64,000 nucleotides of DNA, from contig JAVFKD010000002.1 in the NCBI GenBank assembly GCA_036429605.1, positions 3,906,001-3,970,000 on the forward strand, in the 5' to 3' direction. The position numbers were made by a program, and so were the translations under genes. This document shows positions 10,126 through 21,458 of this stretch, one piece after another (the first letter of the stretch is position 1; each line of letters begins with the position of its first letter). The notes beneath the pieces are model-generated. The model worked only from the letters and a program-made list of their open reading frames with translations. It was not told where the DNA came from and made no database searches. The stretch is from Cladobotryum mycophilum (Eukaryota > Ascomycota > Sordariomycetes > Hypocreales > Hypocreaceae).

Positions 10126-12674
10126 GATGGGTGAATTTGGGGTTGAGTAACGTCGAGTGACGATGAGAGAGAATTTGGGCAATGAGGTGTAAGAATAAGG
10201 TGCAATCTGGACTGGAGATTTCTATCTTCTTTTCATAATCGCGCCAGACATCTCTCCTTTAATAGTTACACATTTATTGTGCAAATGAGCCAGCCAAATT
10301 TGGCACTCCTTAGGCACGGGAGTGTTTGCTTTGAAAATTCAGTAGCATGGTTCATCTTCTCGACAGCTGAACTCTCTGAGATTGACATTCCACACTGTAG
10401 ACTCTCCCTTCGACCTCAGTCGGAGTATGCCACGTCATTCTACTATTACATTATGTATCCTATCCTCGCTCCGTGAGTGCCGTTTGGGTGCAAAGGTTGC
10501 CTGCATAGACGCCGGCTTTCATCATTGACGAAATCTACATTCTACCTTTGATGTCTGTTCCGCTGTGTCGCGTAAACCGGAAGCGGCATCAACGCCAGTT
10601 GAAGATTGTCCGCTTATGCAGAGTCACGTAATACAGAGCTACGGGGTTCCTCAGCTCTACGTATGCCAAATCGAGAGTATCCTCACAGTTCACGTCAAAC
10701 TCGTCTAACTATGAATAGTGAAGTACGCCACCGGCAGAGGGAGGAGGTGGACAGCAGGGGACATGGATTTTGCCACACTCTTCAGCTGCCGACAGAAGAT
10801 ACAAGTTCTGCTTGATATGCAACGTAGGATCACACTCCTAACTGCGGGTGTGAACAAGTCCTCAAAAGGAGGGGGTGTTGTTGTGAGTCGGAATGGAAAC
10901 AGCCCGGATGTTGTCGCCAAGAGGAAATATACAAGAAAAGAAAAAGAAAAAAGTATACTTGCTACGACTGGCATATTCTTTTTACCCTCTAACTAGTTAC
11001 GATGTCGTTCCTGAAGTGAAACATGCGAGGGCGGTCTCCGCAACGGGCTGTACAATGTCGATCTGGGGAAAAGAATGAGTCTGCATAACGAACTTACTAA
11101 TATCGGGTAGCCTTGTGGAGTCCTTTGCGGTGGTTGGGCTTCGCGCGCTCCCTTCCAATCAGCTGAGGGTGATGACCAGCCATGACAATCTGATACCAAA
11201 ATAAGAAACTGGTGCATAATATAAGACGTAGCTGGCGCCTGTATCTTTAGACAAACGCTCCAATGAAGCCTTGAATAAGAAGTCTCAAACTCAGACCAGT
11301 GAGATGTATGATGCCAAAGGGTGGATTCGGCGACGCTCTGGTGTAATATTGAGTCTCGTGTAGGGTATGAAATGTGGCTAGCTGGCCCTCTGCAACTTCT
11401 TAATCTAAACTAGAGTCGGCTGCAGCCGCGGCCCGTCCCAATCCGTGTATTAGTCATATATTTGAAGAGACAGCGGCCAGTGTAGTGGCAGTTTTATGTG
11501 GAATCAAATAGGGAAATCGCCCTTGATTTTGGGAATAGGCAATCTCCATGTTAAAACGTGACACATCTACTCGACAGTACAAGACAAGGGATGATATAGT
11601 CTCTCTATAATACTGAGGGCAGGAATAGTACTGGAATTTCAACTATAGGGTGAGTATGTCTGCTACTGTCCCTGTACTTGGGGTGTGCAAGTGCGCCAGG
11701 AGTTGTGATGATGGTTCGTTCAGAGGAAATGTAACGCTACATCTCTTGCCATAAACATGCCCTCCATCGTTTAGAGATATTACGTGACACATCACGCAGC
11801 AGAGTGCAGTGGAGAAAACTACAGTACATGGTTCTTGATAGTACAATGTAACCTTGTCACAACAAAAGCCAATGATGGTGCCAGGTGGCTCCAATATATG
11901 CCGTCGTGTTGCATTGTCGAGGGGGTGAAGTCATCATGAACCTTTTGAGAGCTAGATATATACCTTGCAACCTTGTTGCTCAGCCAGCCACTTTTGACAT
12001 CTCTTCACCTCTTGCTATTACCATCATCATAGCCAGCCACCAGGAAGGCGTTGTTGGTCAGAATGAATGCATGGTGACGGTAATATTCCATCACGTAATG
12101 TTCTATTACTATTAACCACCTGCGACTCTTGGGCTCTACTGCCTGAAAGCGAAGAGCGAGCCTGAGTTGGCACAGTCAATCCAATATTGCCGGCATCGAT
12201 GGTCCAGCTGCCGAAGCGCTCATGGATTCCCAAATGATAGGCCGAAATTTCTAAGAGGCTAGACTCATAGAAAGTGGTATGCAGGTGGTCAGTCTTTAGC
12301 TTTGTAGAGTTCCATTGAGTATCATCTACTGATCATCATTATCCCGCACTCTGGTTGATCAGCAGCCAAGGGGATCAAAAAAAGCGTCCCACTCAGACCG
12401 TGACTAGCCATCCTAACAAACGCATTCCCTGCATGGTAGGGTGACAGTGACAATATTTCCAGCCCCGCATACCGTCTTACGTGTTGATTATGAATGAAAG
12501 TTAAGCTCTTTCTAACTAGGTACCTATATATTGACAGTGTTGGGCATTTTTTCCTTGGATTTGGGTCACCTGCACCTTTGCCCCTGCAAAGATTTGAGGT
12601 TCTAATATCCACTGCAGAACAGCTGTTTAATTATAACTCAGCACTCTGTTCCTCTTCCAACAGAGCCATCCAAC
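10126..12674. other. 2.5-kb spacer between two divergent related genes
   Basis: Contains the 5' regions of the two helical-protein genes, which are transcribed away from each other. Open frames here (up to about 96 codons) have no domain, start context or splice pattern that I can support. No repeat or relic of a third copy was recognised. Confidence 0.5.
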
Positions 12675-14034
12675 ATGGGTAATACGATCGGTGACCTTGC
12701 CTTTCCGGACAACCCCAAGCGCCGCGGGCGTGCGGAAGGTCTACGTGAGGATATTCTTCAATATATACAACAATTTCAAACAGCAAGGGATGATAAGTGA
12801 GGACCTCCGGTGTTATGTTGACATATATTGTTCTGCGATCCTTGTTTTGGATGCTGACGGAAGCATTCATCTATAGGAAAGCTGTGTTCGGCGAGCTCAA
12901 AACTCAACTAGACGATGTATTGAAGAAGTTGGGTGTGAGTACCCGAGATGAACTTGACAAATACATCCGCGACAACTTGGAGAACGATTCGGAGATAAAG
13001 GCCTATGATGAAATGCGGGCTAGGTACGCTGAATCTTGCACATTCTAGAGTCCCTTGCATCCCATGTGGACGCTAACCCACCTCATTAGCATTGATAAGC
13101 AGGATGACATCTCAAACCTCATAGTCGATATTGCAGGCCTGTTCAGTGTCGGCGTCTTTGCCGTAGGGTCTGTCTTTGTTCTTGTCGGTGTCATTGCCTT
13201 CACTACTGTGATTGGTGCCGTCGAGGTCACTGGTGGACTGGCGATAGCAGCAGCCCTGGCCCTGGCTCTCATGGGCGTTTATGAGGGTTATCTCGAACGA
13301 GCTGTGAGTTCACTAACCATCTCGCTGTGCAACTGTGGACTGAACCAATCTCCCCCAACAGAAACTCAGAGAGGCGATACATATGATGCTGGGAAAACGA
13401 GCTGAGGGACTCCAAATTGTGTTGCGTATGGGATACCTCAACGACTGGGCTCAGGACATAGGTTGGTTATCATCCCAGCTACCCTTAGTAACCGAGAGTG
13501 TGTAATTGCTAACACTCTTCAGTGGACAAACTAAAGGCAGGCAAAACCTTTGAAGAGATGAAGGGAAAATTGATGGAAGCCCTCAAAGAGCCATGGGATA
13601 AATGCACTCTGGACTATTGCAAGGATAAGCTCCACGACCAGGATGTCAAGAACGGCGCCTGGATGAATGAGGATAACGGATACGGATACCTCTACTCCGC
13701 CCAGAACGCCGCAGATGAAGGTACTGAAGGGGAAGTCTGCGAGGGGGCTCTTGGCGGTTTCAACAAGCAGCCATCTGCGGAAGTGACCTACAAGTCTCTT
13801 GCGACTGGTGACACTGACACGTTGACGTTGACGTTTGGATCGCATGTTTCTAACTCGGTCGCCATCGCATCATTTGGGGAGGACACTTGGTTCATCAAAG
13901 GGAAGGCTGTTTCAACCATGGAAGATCTGGAGAAGGAGGAATACACCATGGAGCGTGTGCCCGGTGGCAAGACTGGCAAAAGTGACGTGTTCTACGCCTG
14001 TCGCCTTACGGTGAGGAATATCACCTTTGTGTAG
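12675..14034 (+). CDS. Helical protein with long hydrophobic segment (paralogue B), function unknown
   Basis: Five exons: 12675-12796, 12877-13023, 13090-13303, 13362-13461, 13523-14034; 364 residues, all introns GT-AG and phases consistent. The N-terminus carries FPDN-x3-RGR like its relative at 8779-10125. Residues ~40-95 are charged helix. Residues ~105-155 form one long Gly/Ala/Val-rich hydrophobic stretch (for example VGVFAVGSVFVLVGVIAF), long enough for a membrane hairpin. It is followed by LREAIHMMLGKR, which aligns with LQDAIHDLSFRR in paralogue A. Unlike A, it has an extra C-terminal domain of ~170 residues with four Cys and Gly/Thr-rich likely beta strands. No signal peptide is seen. 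Family unknown to me; the paralogy is supported by two collinear motifs and the shared layout. Confidence 0.75.
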
Positions 14035-15500
14035 AGCCCCTGAAATGCTAGAGTTAGATGCTCATCTTCCAACTCCATGGCTTCTTAATGCTGTGAATCA
14101 CGAGATCTATGGTGTTATTTCTCTCCTATTGTGTGACAGGTCGCCATAATGGTCAGGATCAAAACCAGGGCAAGTTTACATTCGCTTACAGTCATGTCAC
14201 ATAGTTAAACGCATTTTTCTTTTTACATTCTCTCAATCTCTACTCAACTCACTATCCACCTTTGATTCATTGTATCAATGCTAAGAGCGACTCCTATTTA
14301 GCCCATCATCCAATGATCCAATTTCTGTCAACGTCAACTTAAAATAGTGCTTCCACAACCCCTCTAGGGTTTAAAGACAAAAAGAATAGTACAAAGGATC
14401 GTAGTGCATGTTGCTTTTGGTAAGTAAATGGATACGAAGAGCTGATCTTGGTTAGTAGAACTGCACCGACATTGACACATTGACAGCTGATGTGATAGTC
14501 GTTGCTGATTCCCATATTCGTGTTCGTCACATAAGTAAGCTCTCTCTAGAAGCGCCCAATCCAGAGCGAAGAACCAAACCTGCTCATTCTCAACTCAAGG
14601 TACCTATGATAGGCTACGCTACGGAGCAAGTCTTGTAATTTAAAAGAGGATGGATACTTACTTAAATAAGTTGGGTGACAGTCCTCTGGGATCCGACAAG
14701 ATATAATAGACCATTTACATGCACCTGAACCGTGAAAGCGAGATAACAAGTAAAAGGGATTGTATACAAGTAAATCGGCATTACTCATATTTAAGACATA
14801 CATAGGTAGCTCTGCCCAAACTCACTTCATCTGATACCTACTACTTGTAACGCCTTCTCAAGGCGATAATCCGTTGCGATGGTAATCAATTTCAAGATAC
14901 AAATCGGAATTCAATGTGTCCTTGAACACTAGAGCTTTTCATTCTGGCCATGGCTCGCGATCCGATCCGACAACATGGCAATTATATTCCATCTGGCACC
15001 GCCCCTTGTGCGTTCAAGACCGGTGTACCGGTACCATAGACACTCGATAGGTACATTCGGTCATGTTCTTCGCCACTCGTTTCCAATTTGCATCCACTCT
15101 TTCGACCAAAGACAGCATTCGAGTTATCAGCCGTGACGTAAGATGCATTCGTCTTGACCGGGTCAATCGACCATTTACGGTAAGTCATGCAGCTTCCTCC
15201 ACCGCTTCATTCCTGATTATAACATCACACTGACACTTCTGACCAGTCTGGAAGCAGGATTCTTCATCGCCTTGAAGTATGTCTTGTCAATAACTTGATT
15301 TATGTTACGCTTCAGCAAGGCAGCCCCAGCGCGAGGGCCCGAAACTAGGCGTCCGCGAGAGGTTACCCTAAATCTCTTATCTAATACCCCTCTCTACTGG
15401 GTACTTGCAAGGTCTCTTATCTTAACGAGGCTTGTTAAGTTAAATCGTGAACCTGGGGAAGTTAAAGTGTATACAACATTACTCGTCGGAAGCTATCTGG
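14035..15500. other. Intergenic region, no gene seen
   Basis: 1.5 kb of AT-rich sequence. The only open frames are short and lack features. The stretch 15300-15500 is somewhat GC-richer and may belong to the diverged repeat that follows, but I found no second copy of it in the window. Confidence 0.45.
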
Positions 15501-15778
15501 TGATGTAGGGTTGCCCCCCTCGAATTAGCCAATCCGTCTTAGGAGGCAATAAGACTTACTCTAGTTACCATGGGGGGCAATGATGCAGTCATCCTCAGAC
15601 TCTTGACCACCTGCGGCACCGTGTTATTGTATGTCTGTTGTCCTCGCGGCCAGTGCACCCACGTCTCTGACCTGACAACTGATCAACAATTTTTAGGGAA
15701 GATGCAAGCTACCTTTGTAGGTGATGAATTTGTAGTGGACATGGCTACCTTTCGGCATCGCTTTACAGCGAGTCATGC
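15501..15778 (+). repeat. Dispersed repeat, copy 1
   Basis: 278 bp that matches 24341-24709 in the same orientation. Landmarks shared in order are TGATGTAGGG at the left end, AGCCAATCCG, CAGACTCTTGACCACC, TCGCGGCCAGTG, ACAACTGATCA, GATGCAAG, ACCTTTGTAGGT and CCTTTCGGCATCGCTTTACA near the right end. The copies differ by many substitutions and small indels, so the element is old. This copy lacks the 86-bp insertion present in copy 2. No terminal inverted repeat or target duplication is visible, so the class is unknown. Both copies keep a short open stretch (MQxTFVGxxFVVxM) that may be leftover coding sequence. Confidence 0.75.
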
Positions 15779-16234
15779 AAATAAGAACGCACCACAAGTT
15801 TCTTTCCCCATTTTAGAGTTCGTGATGGCGAAAATGGAAACCTCGCGGTTTACCGGCTTCTACGGAGATTGCAATGTCGATATCTAGTGTAATCATTACC
15901 GAGCTTTTGCCTTTGATAATCAAAATCCTTGCCTAGTTCCACCTTGATCAAACTCAGGAGCCTCAGAGTAGCTCAAAATATAACTGTTGATAACATAGTT
16001 TTTTTTAGTGGAGTAAGTCTTTAAAGACATTATCTTGTCGACTCGTTGATTCGGACTCGCGCCGTTAAATCCGGACGTTGTGATAAGGTATAGTAGTTGA
16101 GCAAATCGTATAAAGCTGCTGAAATCCAAGAACATAAGTCACGATTGAATCTGCTCAGCATTTTGAGCCAGCTGCAAAGTTCATCACACAAAATACACTC
16201 ATAATACTGAACCTCTTCATCCTCGCCTATCAAA
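15779..16234. other. Spacer before the SnoaL-like pseudogene
   Basis: About 450 bp with overlapping minus-strand open frames that carry no recognisable feature. The last ~100 bases probably held the promoter and leader of the following gene. Confidence 0.4.
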
Positions 16235-16807
16235 ATGCTCTGCATTGGATCTTTGCTCTCAGTTACAGCTCTTATCAATGCTGCCGTTTCTTTGGTCCAA
16301 GTATCCGCAATAAGCGGCAAGGAGATCGATATTGTCAACGTTAAAAACATTGTCAATCTATACCCGCGCGCAGTAGACAGGCCCGACTACAGCCTATTCA
16401 GCGTTATTTTCACTTGCGACGTTGTTGTTGACTATTCTGCATCCGGAGTGCCAATCACAAATGGCATTTCAGCGTTCGTTGATTCCCTCTCGAGCTCACG
16501 AACTGCCAAAAACTATACCACTCAGCACCATCTCGGAAGTCAGTATGTGAATGTTACGTCGACGTCAACTGCATCAGCGACGTCATATATCATTGCTACT
16601 TTCTTTGGTCATGGAGATCTTGAGGGCCAGGCATAGACGGGCTTTCAAGCCTTTCTAGATGACCTAATTTTTGACGGAAAGGATTGGAAAATTTCCCACC
16701 GCAAGCTTCAAGTTTTTGTAAGTCCCAGGACGCAATTTCAGTCCAGCAGCGTACTAAGGGTTTCATTTCTTCAGGGATCTCAGGGCAATGCCAGCATTGT
16801 CTTTTAA
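16235..16807 (+). pseudogene. Secreted SnoaL/NTF2-like protein gene with a premature stop
   Basis: An ATG at 16235 opens a hydrophobic leader (likely signal peptide, ~25 residues), then a SnoaL-like fold: NIVNLYPRAVDRPDY, VFTxDVVVDYSASG-like residues, TQHHLGSQYVNV and ATSYIIATFFGHGDLEGQ. A TAG at 16634-16636 interrupts it. The same frame continues for 27 codons with DGKDWKISHRKLQVF, the expected last strands of the fold, then a GT-AG intron 16718-16774 and a final exon 16775-16807 ending in TAA. Family members act as small cyclases, dehydratases or hydrolases. The intact reading frame and intron after the stop suggest recent loss. No intron can remove the TAG (the only fitting GT-AG pair is about 30 bp). 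Stop-codon readthrough is the alternative. Confidence 0.7.
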
Positions 16808-18080
16808 GTTCACGACGCCATGGTTTATGGGGATCTAATCATTCATAGGGTCACTAGCGAACGTAGATGGTGGCCTCCGACTAGATTTATAGTGGTACTG
16901 CAAGCTGTTTTAATCGAGGACTGGAAAGAGATTGATATTAGCAACGATATTGCAGTTTAGTTAGAAGTCCTCGTACATACCCTAGAAAGAGGTGTTCAGT
17001 TGGGAATTCTGGATTTGTTAAGGAGCAGCTCACATAAGGAAGATTTTAACAGCAACGCCACTAAAAGTTCTAACTGATGATATGCTATCTAAGTATGGAT
17101 AATAGTTATAGTTTAGCAGACGCTTGTAAGCTTAGAGAGACTTCTTTATCAAGAGTGCTAGGAATTTCTCACACAGCATTTATATGCTTCCATGTAGTAG
17201 ATAACAAGGTCTTGGCCATTGGTCATGTTTCTCTCGACCAACACTTATCTTAGTAGCTTACCCTAAACTACCGCCGACCTCGCGGTTAGGTTCTTTTACA
17301 TATGTGTTACTTGGGGTGATGTACTTTGATCCAAGGGTCATCTGTATTGCAAGGACTAGGCGGTATATACCTAGGAATCTACCATTTCTTTCTACGCGCT
17401 TTAGCCCTTGTAGGATAAGCTGGGGGGATACTCACCGCATTAAAAAAAGTTTCAGACATACTTGATTTCAGGCTTCTTAAAAAGACGCACAGGGCTGGTA
17501 GTATACAATGTCTGACCAGAAAATACGGGGTTAGCATTTACGAGCTGCAGGTCTTGGATGAATGAAACACATGGCGGCGAAACTTGCTGCATGCGAATTT
17601 GGCCGTCCCCACCTGTAGCTGTCCAACCTCTCACATCTTGATTTGGAGATGAGCAATGGAGCGGCTTTGCTGAGTTCGGCTACAGATTGAAGGCCATCCG
17701 GTAGTTCTGTAGGACAAGTATAATGGGAAGAACGGCTCTCCAACGCAACTGAGTCTGTGCATCAACCACATGCTAAGATGATGCCAGTTGCTTTTTGGCT
17801 CACGGAGTAAGCAGCGGGAAGTGGAGAGGCAATGGCGCCCGTTCCCTAATCGTGGATAACCTTGAAGGCAAGTCTAGCCGCTCAGTCGGTGGCAATTCCA
17901 TTTGCAATAATTATTGCGAGCAGGGTAGAAATATAAGCACTGGTGCGAAGTAGTTACAAGTAAGAAAGCATCTGGTCCTCTGGTGGTTGTTCCAGCATAT
18001 CTGCCTTTGACTCTGTGTCTCTTTTTACTTTGCAAAGTCAAGATCTGCATCAATATTTGCTTACTTATTCATTTCTCAAA
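16808..18080. other. Intergenic region and promoter of the GPR1/FUN34 gene
   Basis: 1.3 kb with no supported gene. Weak minus-strand frames at 17452-17743 have no domain. The last ~150 bases are pyrimidine-rich with an AATATAAG motif near 17930 and end in a good start context (CTCAAAATGG) at 18081. Confidence 0.45.
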
Positions 18081-19143
18081 ATGGCGAACCGAATCAGCTC
18101 AAAGGTTGAGACAACGTCTTCCCTCGAAAGCGTTCAGAGCGTCACCATGACAAGTGAGCTCTTCGAGAAGCTTTACTTGAACCCAGCCAACAAGGTCTCT
18201 GGCGATCTTCGCCAACGGTTCGGCAATCCGACGCCGCTGTATGTCATAAATAGACCCTAAAACTCTCCAACCCCGGCGCTGTGGTATTAACCTGATAAAA
18301 CTTACAGGGCCCTCCTCGGCTTCCTCATCACATCCATGCCGTTGGCTGCTGCGTTGATGGGTTGGCGTGGTGCTGGCGGCGGTGGTGCTGGCACCATTGG
18401 AACTTGTTACTTTTTCGGAGGTATGCTTCAGCCCATCGGCTCATTGCTTGAATGGATCATCGGCAACACCTTCAGTTACATTATCTTCGGATCTTTTGGT
18501 GAGCATACCATACCTGTGCCCTCTCACCCCAGGACCACCAACTAATCACTCTCAAGTGCTTTCTGGCTTGCTTTCGCTGCTACATTAACGCCTTACTATA
18601 ACGCTGAAGCAGCCTTCACTGCTGGTGCCACCACAGCTGCGGAGAAAGCTGCGGGCATTGCCAGCTACAAGTCTAGTCTAGGTAAGTCATTATACTTCCG
18701 CCTGCAAACGTGCGTGATATGAACATTCAGGTTACTTACATCCACTCAGCTTTCTTTTTGCTCTCCATGGGCATCTTAATCTTCATGTATCTCATTTGCT
18801 CTCTGCGTACTAACCTCGTCTTTTTCGCCATCCTTTTCTTTACTGACGTTACCTTCTTCCTCCTGGCGGGCGCGTACTGGAAGGGCACGGAAGGCAATGC
18901 AGCCATGTTCCAAAGCCTCTCCCACGTAAGTCCATGATTTGATCTTTTGTGGGATATTGATACTAATTCCGTTTTCAGGCAGCTGGTGCTACTGCCTTCG
19001 TCTTCTGTATGTTTGGATGGTACCTTCTCTTTGCCCAGTTGCTTGCGGCCGCGGATTTCCCCTTTACTCTCCCGGTGTTCGACCTCAGCAGCAGGATTCT
19101 GGCCAAACGGGCAAATGGGGATGGGGCAAGCAAGGAGGTCTAA
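18081..19143 (+). CDS. GPR1/FUN34/YaaH-family acetate transporter (one frame break)
   Basis: Exons 18081-18238, 18308-18498, 18557-18681, 18750-18925, 18979-19143; about 271 residues. The protein has a polar N-terminus (~45 residues), the family motif NPTPLALLGF, then six hydrophobic segments with GGMLQPIGSLLEWIIGNTF, the typical TM2-TM3 signature. These plasma-membrane proteins carry acetate or ammonium and include yeast Ato proteins. Exons 1, 2, 4 and 5 join in phase. The second intron has a strong donor (GTGAGC at 18499) and a CTAAT branch with AG at 18556, yet canonical splicing puts exon 3 out of frame and would end at 18588. One more base would restore frame and give the family's FG-AFW sequence. 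Likely an assembly indel; a true frameshift is possible. Confidence 0.75.
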
Positions 19144-19906
19144 GACGTTACATCAGTGAACACATTTACAGATAATCTCATCCCAACTTACATTCGTGGT
19201 TCTAGGTCCTGCAGTGCTGAAACTGCTTTATCTAATACATACTGTCGCATTCGATGTGCTGTTTAATTTCCCGACGTAACAACAGAGTACTATATACATA
19301 AACAACCAGTCGCAGAACGAATCGCTCTGCTTGGGGCTACAAAGAATCCCAATGTAACTAATGTTGCATATTACCTACCTCCTAGTAGGTAGATATAGTT
19401 TCGAATACACTGGTTAAGAACAATAGTCCAAACAGACGACCCATGCTAGTAAAAGGATCCAATACTTGCAGAATTCATGAGGTGGTAAGAGCCATTAGAA
19501 TGGCCTTTGGAACGGCTGGAATGTATGTATAATGCAATGCAAGTGCGGGGTAATAATGCAAAAGTACACATACAGACATCTCGCACGATAATTGAGTTGT
19601 AGTATAAGCTTGAGATTATGTCCATGTAATACAATATCCAGAGTACTGCCCCACAGCACTGTAAGCATCTGAAGAACTTATGCGAGTATTACATTAAAAA
19701 ACATGGTTCTTTAAACAGTTATGATGGAATTATTCAAAGCCTAATTGCTATAAACAATAAAAAGCAGGCAGGAAAGGCTAAACCAAGAGCAAGAAAGGCC
19801 GGTACGGCTACAGGAGCGCGGCTTTGCTTACCCTATGAACATCTTGGCATAACGTCGACTGGTAATCAATTTTCTATCAACCCAAGAGAACATTTCTATG
19901 GGCCCT
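19144..19906. other. Spacer between convergent genes, no gene seen
   Basis: AT-rich sequence between the 3' end of the transporter gene and that of the tyrosinase pseudogene. Only short frames without features. Confidence 0.5.
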
Positions 19907-21458
19907 TTACAAATCGCCAATGATAGGTGCCTTCTTAGAATTCAAGAATTCATGCTTAAATGCATGGTGAGTGTGGATCTCGGCCGAATATTTGATCTTT
20001 TCTAGATTCTTGCTCCCAAACAATGTCTCAACCATACCCTCGTAGATGGGAACCAGGGACTCCACGTCCAGCTTGTCTTGACAGTCCGCGTAGCCCGCGA
20101 TGTTTCGACGGCTCAGCACAGCTTCGCGCCCAACCTCGATTTTGTCCTCATCGTTGGTGCCGATAAAGGTGCGGACAACGAAAGAGCCTGGGTGATCAGC
20201 GCGATTGATGTTATGCGTGTGCTTGAAACCGATGATCTTGCTCTCACTTTGAGGCGCATCGTTCTCTGGCCTGGAAGCTAGGGATTCAAGCTCATAGGTG
20301 TATCCCAGCTCGGTGATGTCGGTGACGTCGTGAGAAGAATAGTACGTCTGATCCGGCTTGCGGAAAGGATACAGTGGCGTGTCCATATCCAACGCTGTGC
20401 CGGGAGGGAGAAAGGGTGTACCCCCGTTTTGGGTGACGATGGTACCGGGGTAATACTCCCTGACGTCCAAGCTACCCCGGGCGGTCTACTTGTGGATTTC
20501 TTGCCACCTCCAGAAGACGTAATCGATGAAGCAATGGTTGAAGAAGAAGATTGGGTCGAAACCAGCAGTTTCATTGTCACCCATGTCGCCATTGGCCCCG
20601 ATGATGGGGTCGGCGTTGTATATGCCTTCCTGTTAGAACCCGCCGATGGCCAGATGAATTGCATTGTGGGGGGACTCTAGAGAAACAGCATACCGCGGAT
20701 CCTTCGAGTTGAAGTCCTTGATCCACTGGTTCTGAGAGCTGGTGTTGGAAAAGACGGTATAGTTGGGGGCTTGGAGGCAGAGTTCGAACCGACGGCGAAC
20801 TAAATAGTTGTCGGGAATCGCGGTTTTTCCATTCTAATTATTCAACGCAACTATTCCGTTTAGCCAGGCGGCTACATTTTTGTTCAAAAGATTGGCGGCT
20901 TTAGCCTCATCTACATAAGCTACGTTGTGCACGTCCGTCGCCGTGATATCTACAGAAGTCCCAACCAGGCCTGAACGCGGGTAGCGAACCATAGCATATC
21001 CAACTGGCTTGGTGTAGCGGCTATCTGCTCCGGCGACGTTTTCCACCAGTGTCTCTTGAAAGGTGTATGAGTACAGTGGGTTGGGCTCGCCGCCAACAAG
21101 AGGAAACGTGGGCGATGTGAGGATAGCGGGAATGGGGTTTTCGGGATCCAACAACTCGTCCCAGTACGGAAGCGTGACGTTCTCGCAACCCTCGACGGAC
21201 CTCAAAGCATTCTCCAAACGCAGCAAGTATGCACGGTGCCAAGTTGGGAACAGGACATTGCCATGGTTGCAATAGCCCCCCCCCACGAAAGGGCTCGCCA
21301 TGGAAGCCGGCGATACAGAAGAATGAGTTGGGGTGGTGGGGAGGCAGTTCTTTGATCCCTCGCCACTCCTTCACCAGGTTCTCAAGCTCCGAGTGGTTTC
21401 CTTTGTCGTAGTCATCTTGGAGCCTTTGAATCGAGCGACGTACACGTGGCTGAGTCAT
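19907..21458 (-). pseudogene. Tyrosinase (type-3 copper) pseudogene
   Basis: Minus strand, start ATG at 21458, about 515 codons, no introns needed. Copper-A site motifs are readable: HGEPF, then CNHGNVLFPTWHRAYL. Copper-B motifs follow: LESPHNAIHLAIGG and DPIFFFNHCFID. Tyrosinases oxidise phenols to o-quinones, for example in pigment formation. Damage: a frame change in a run of nine G (plus 21276-21284), with a shorter than usual linker to CNHGN; in-frame stops TAG at 20834-20836, TAA at 20633-20635 (just after the copper-B GG) and TAG at 20486-20488. The usual HH pair of copper B reads NH. The rest of the frame, to the stop at 19907, is well kept. The G-run indel could be an assembly error, but three stops make a working gene unlikely. 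Confidence 0.85.
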
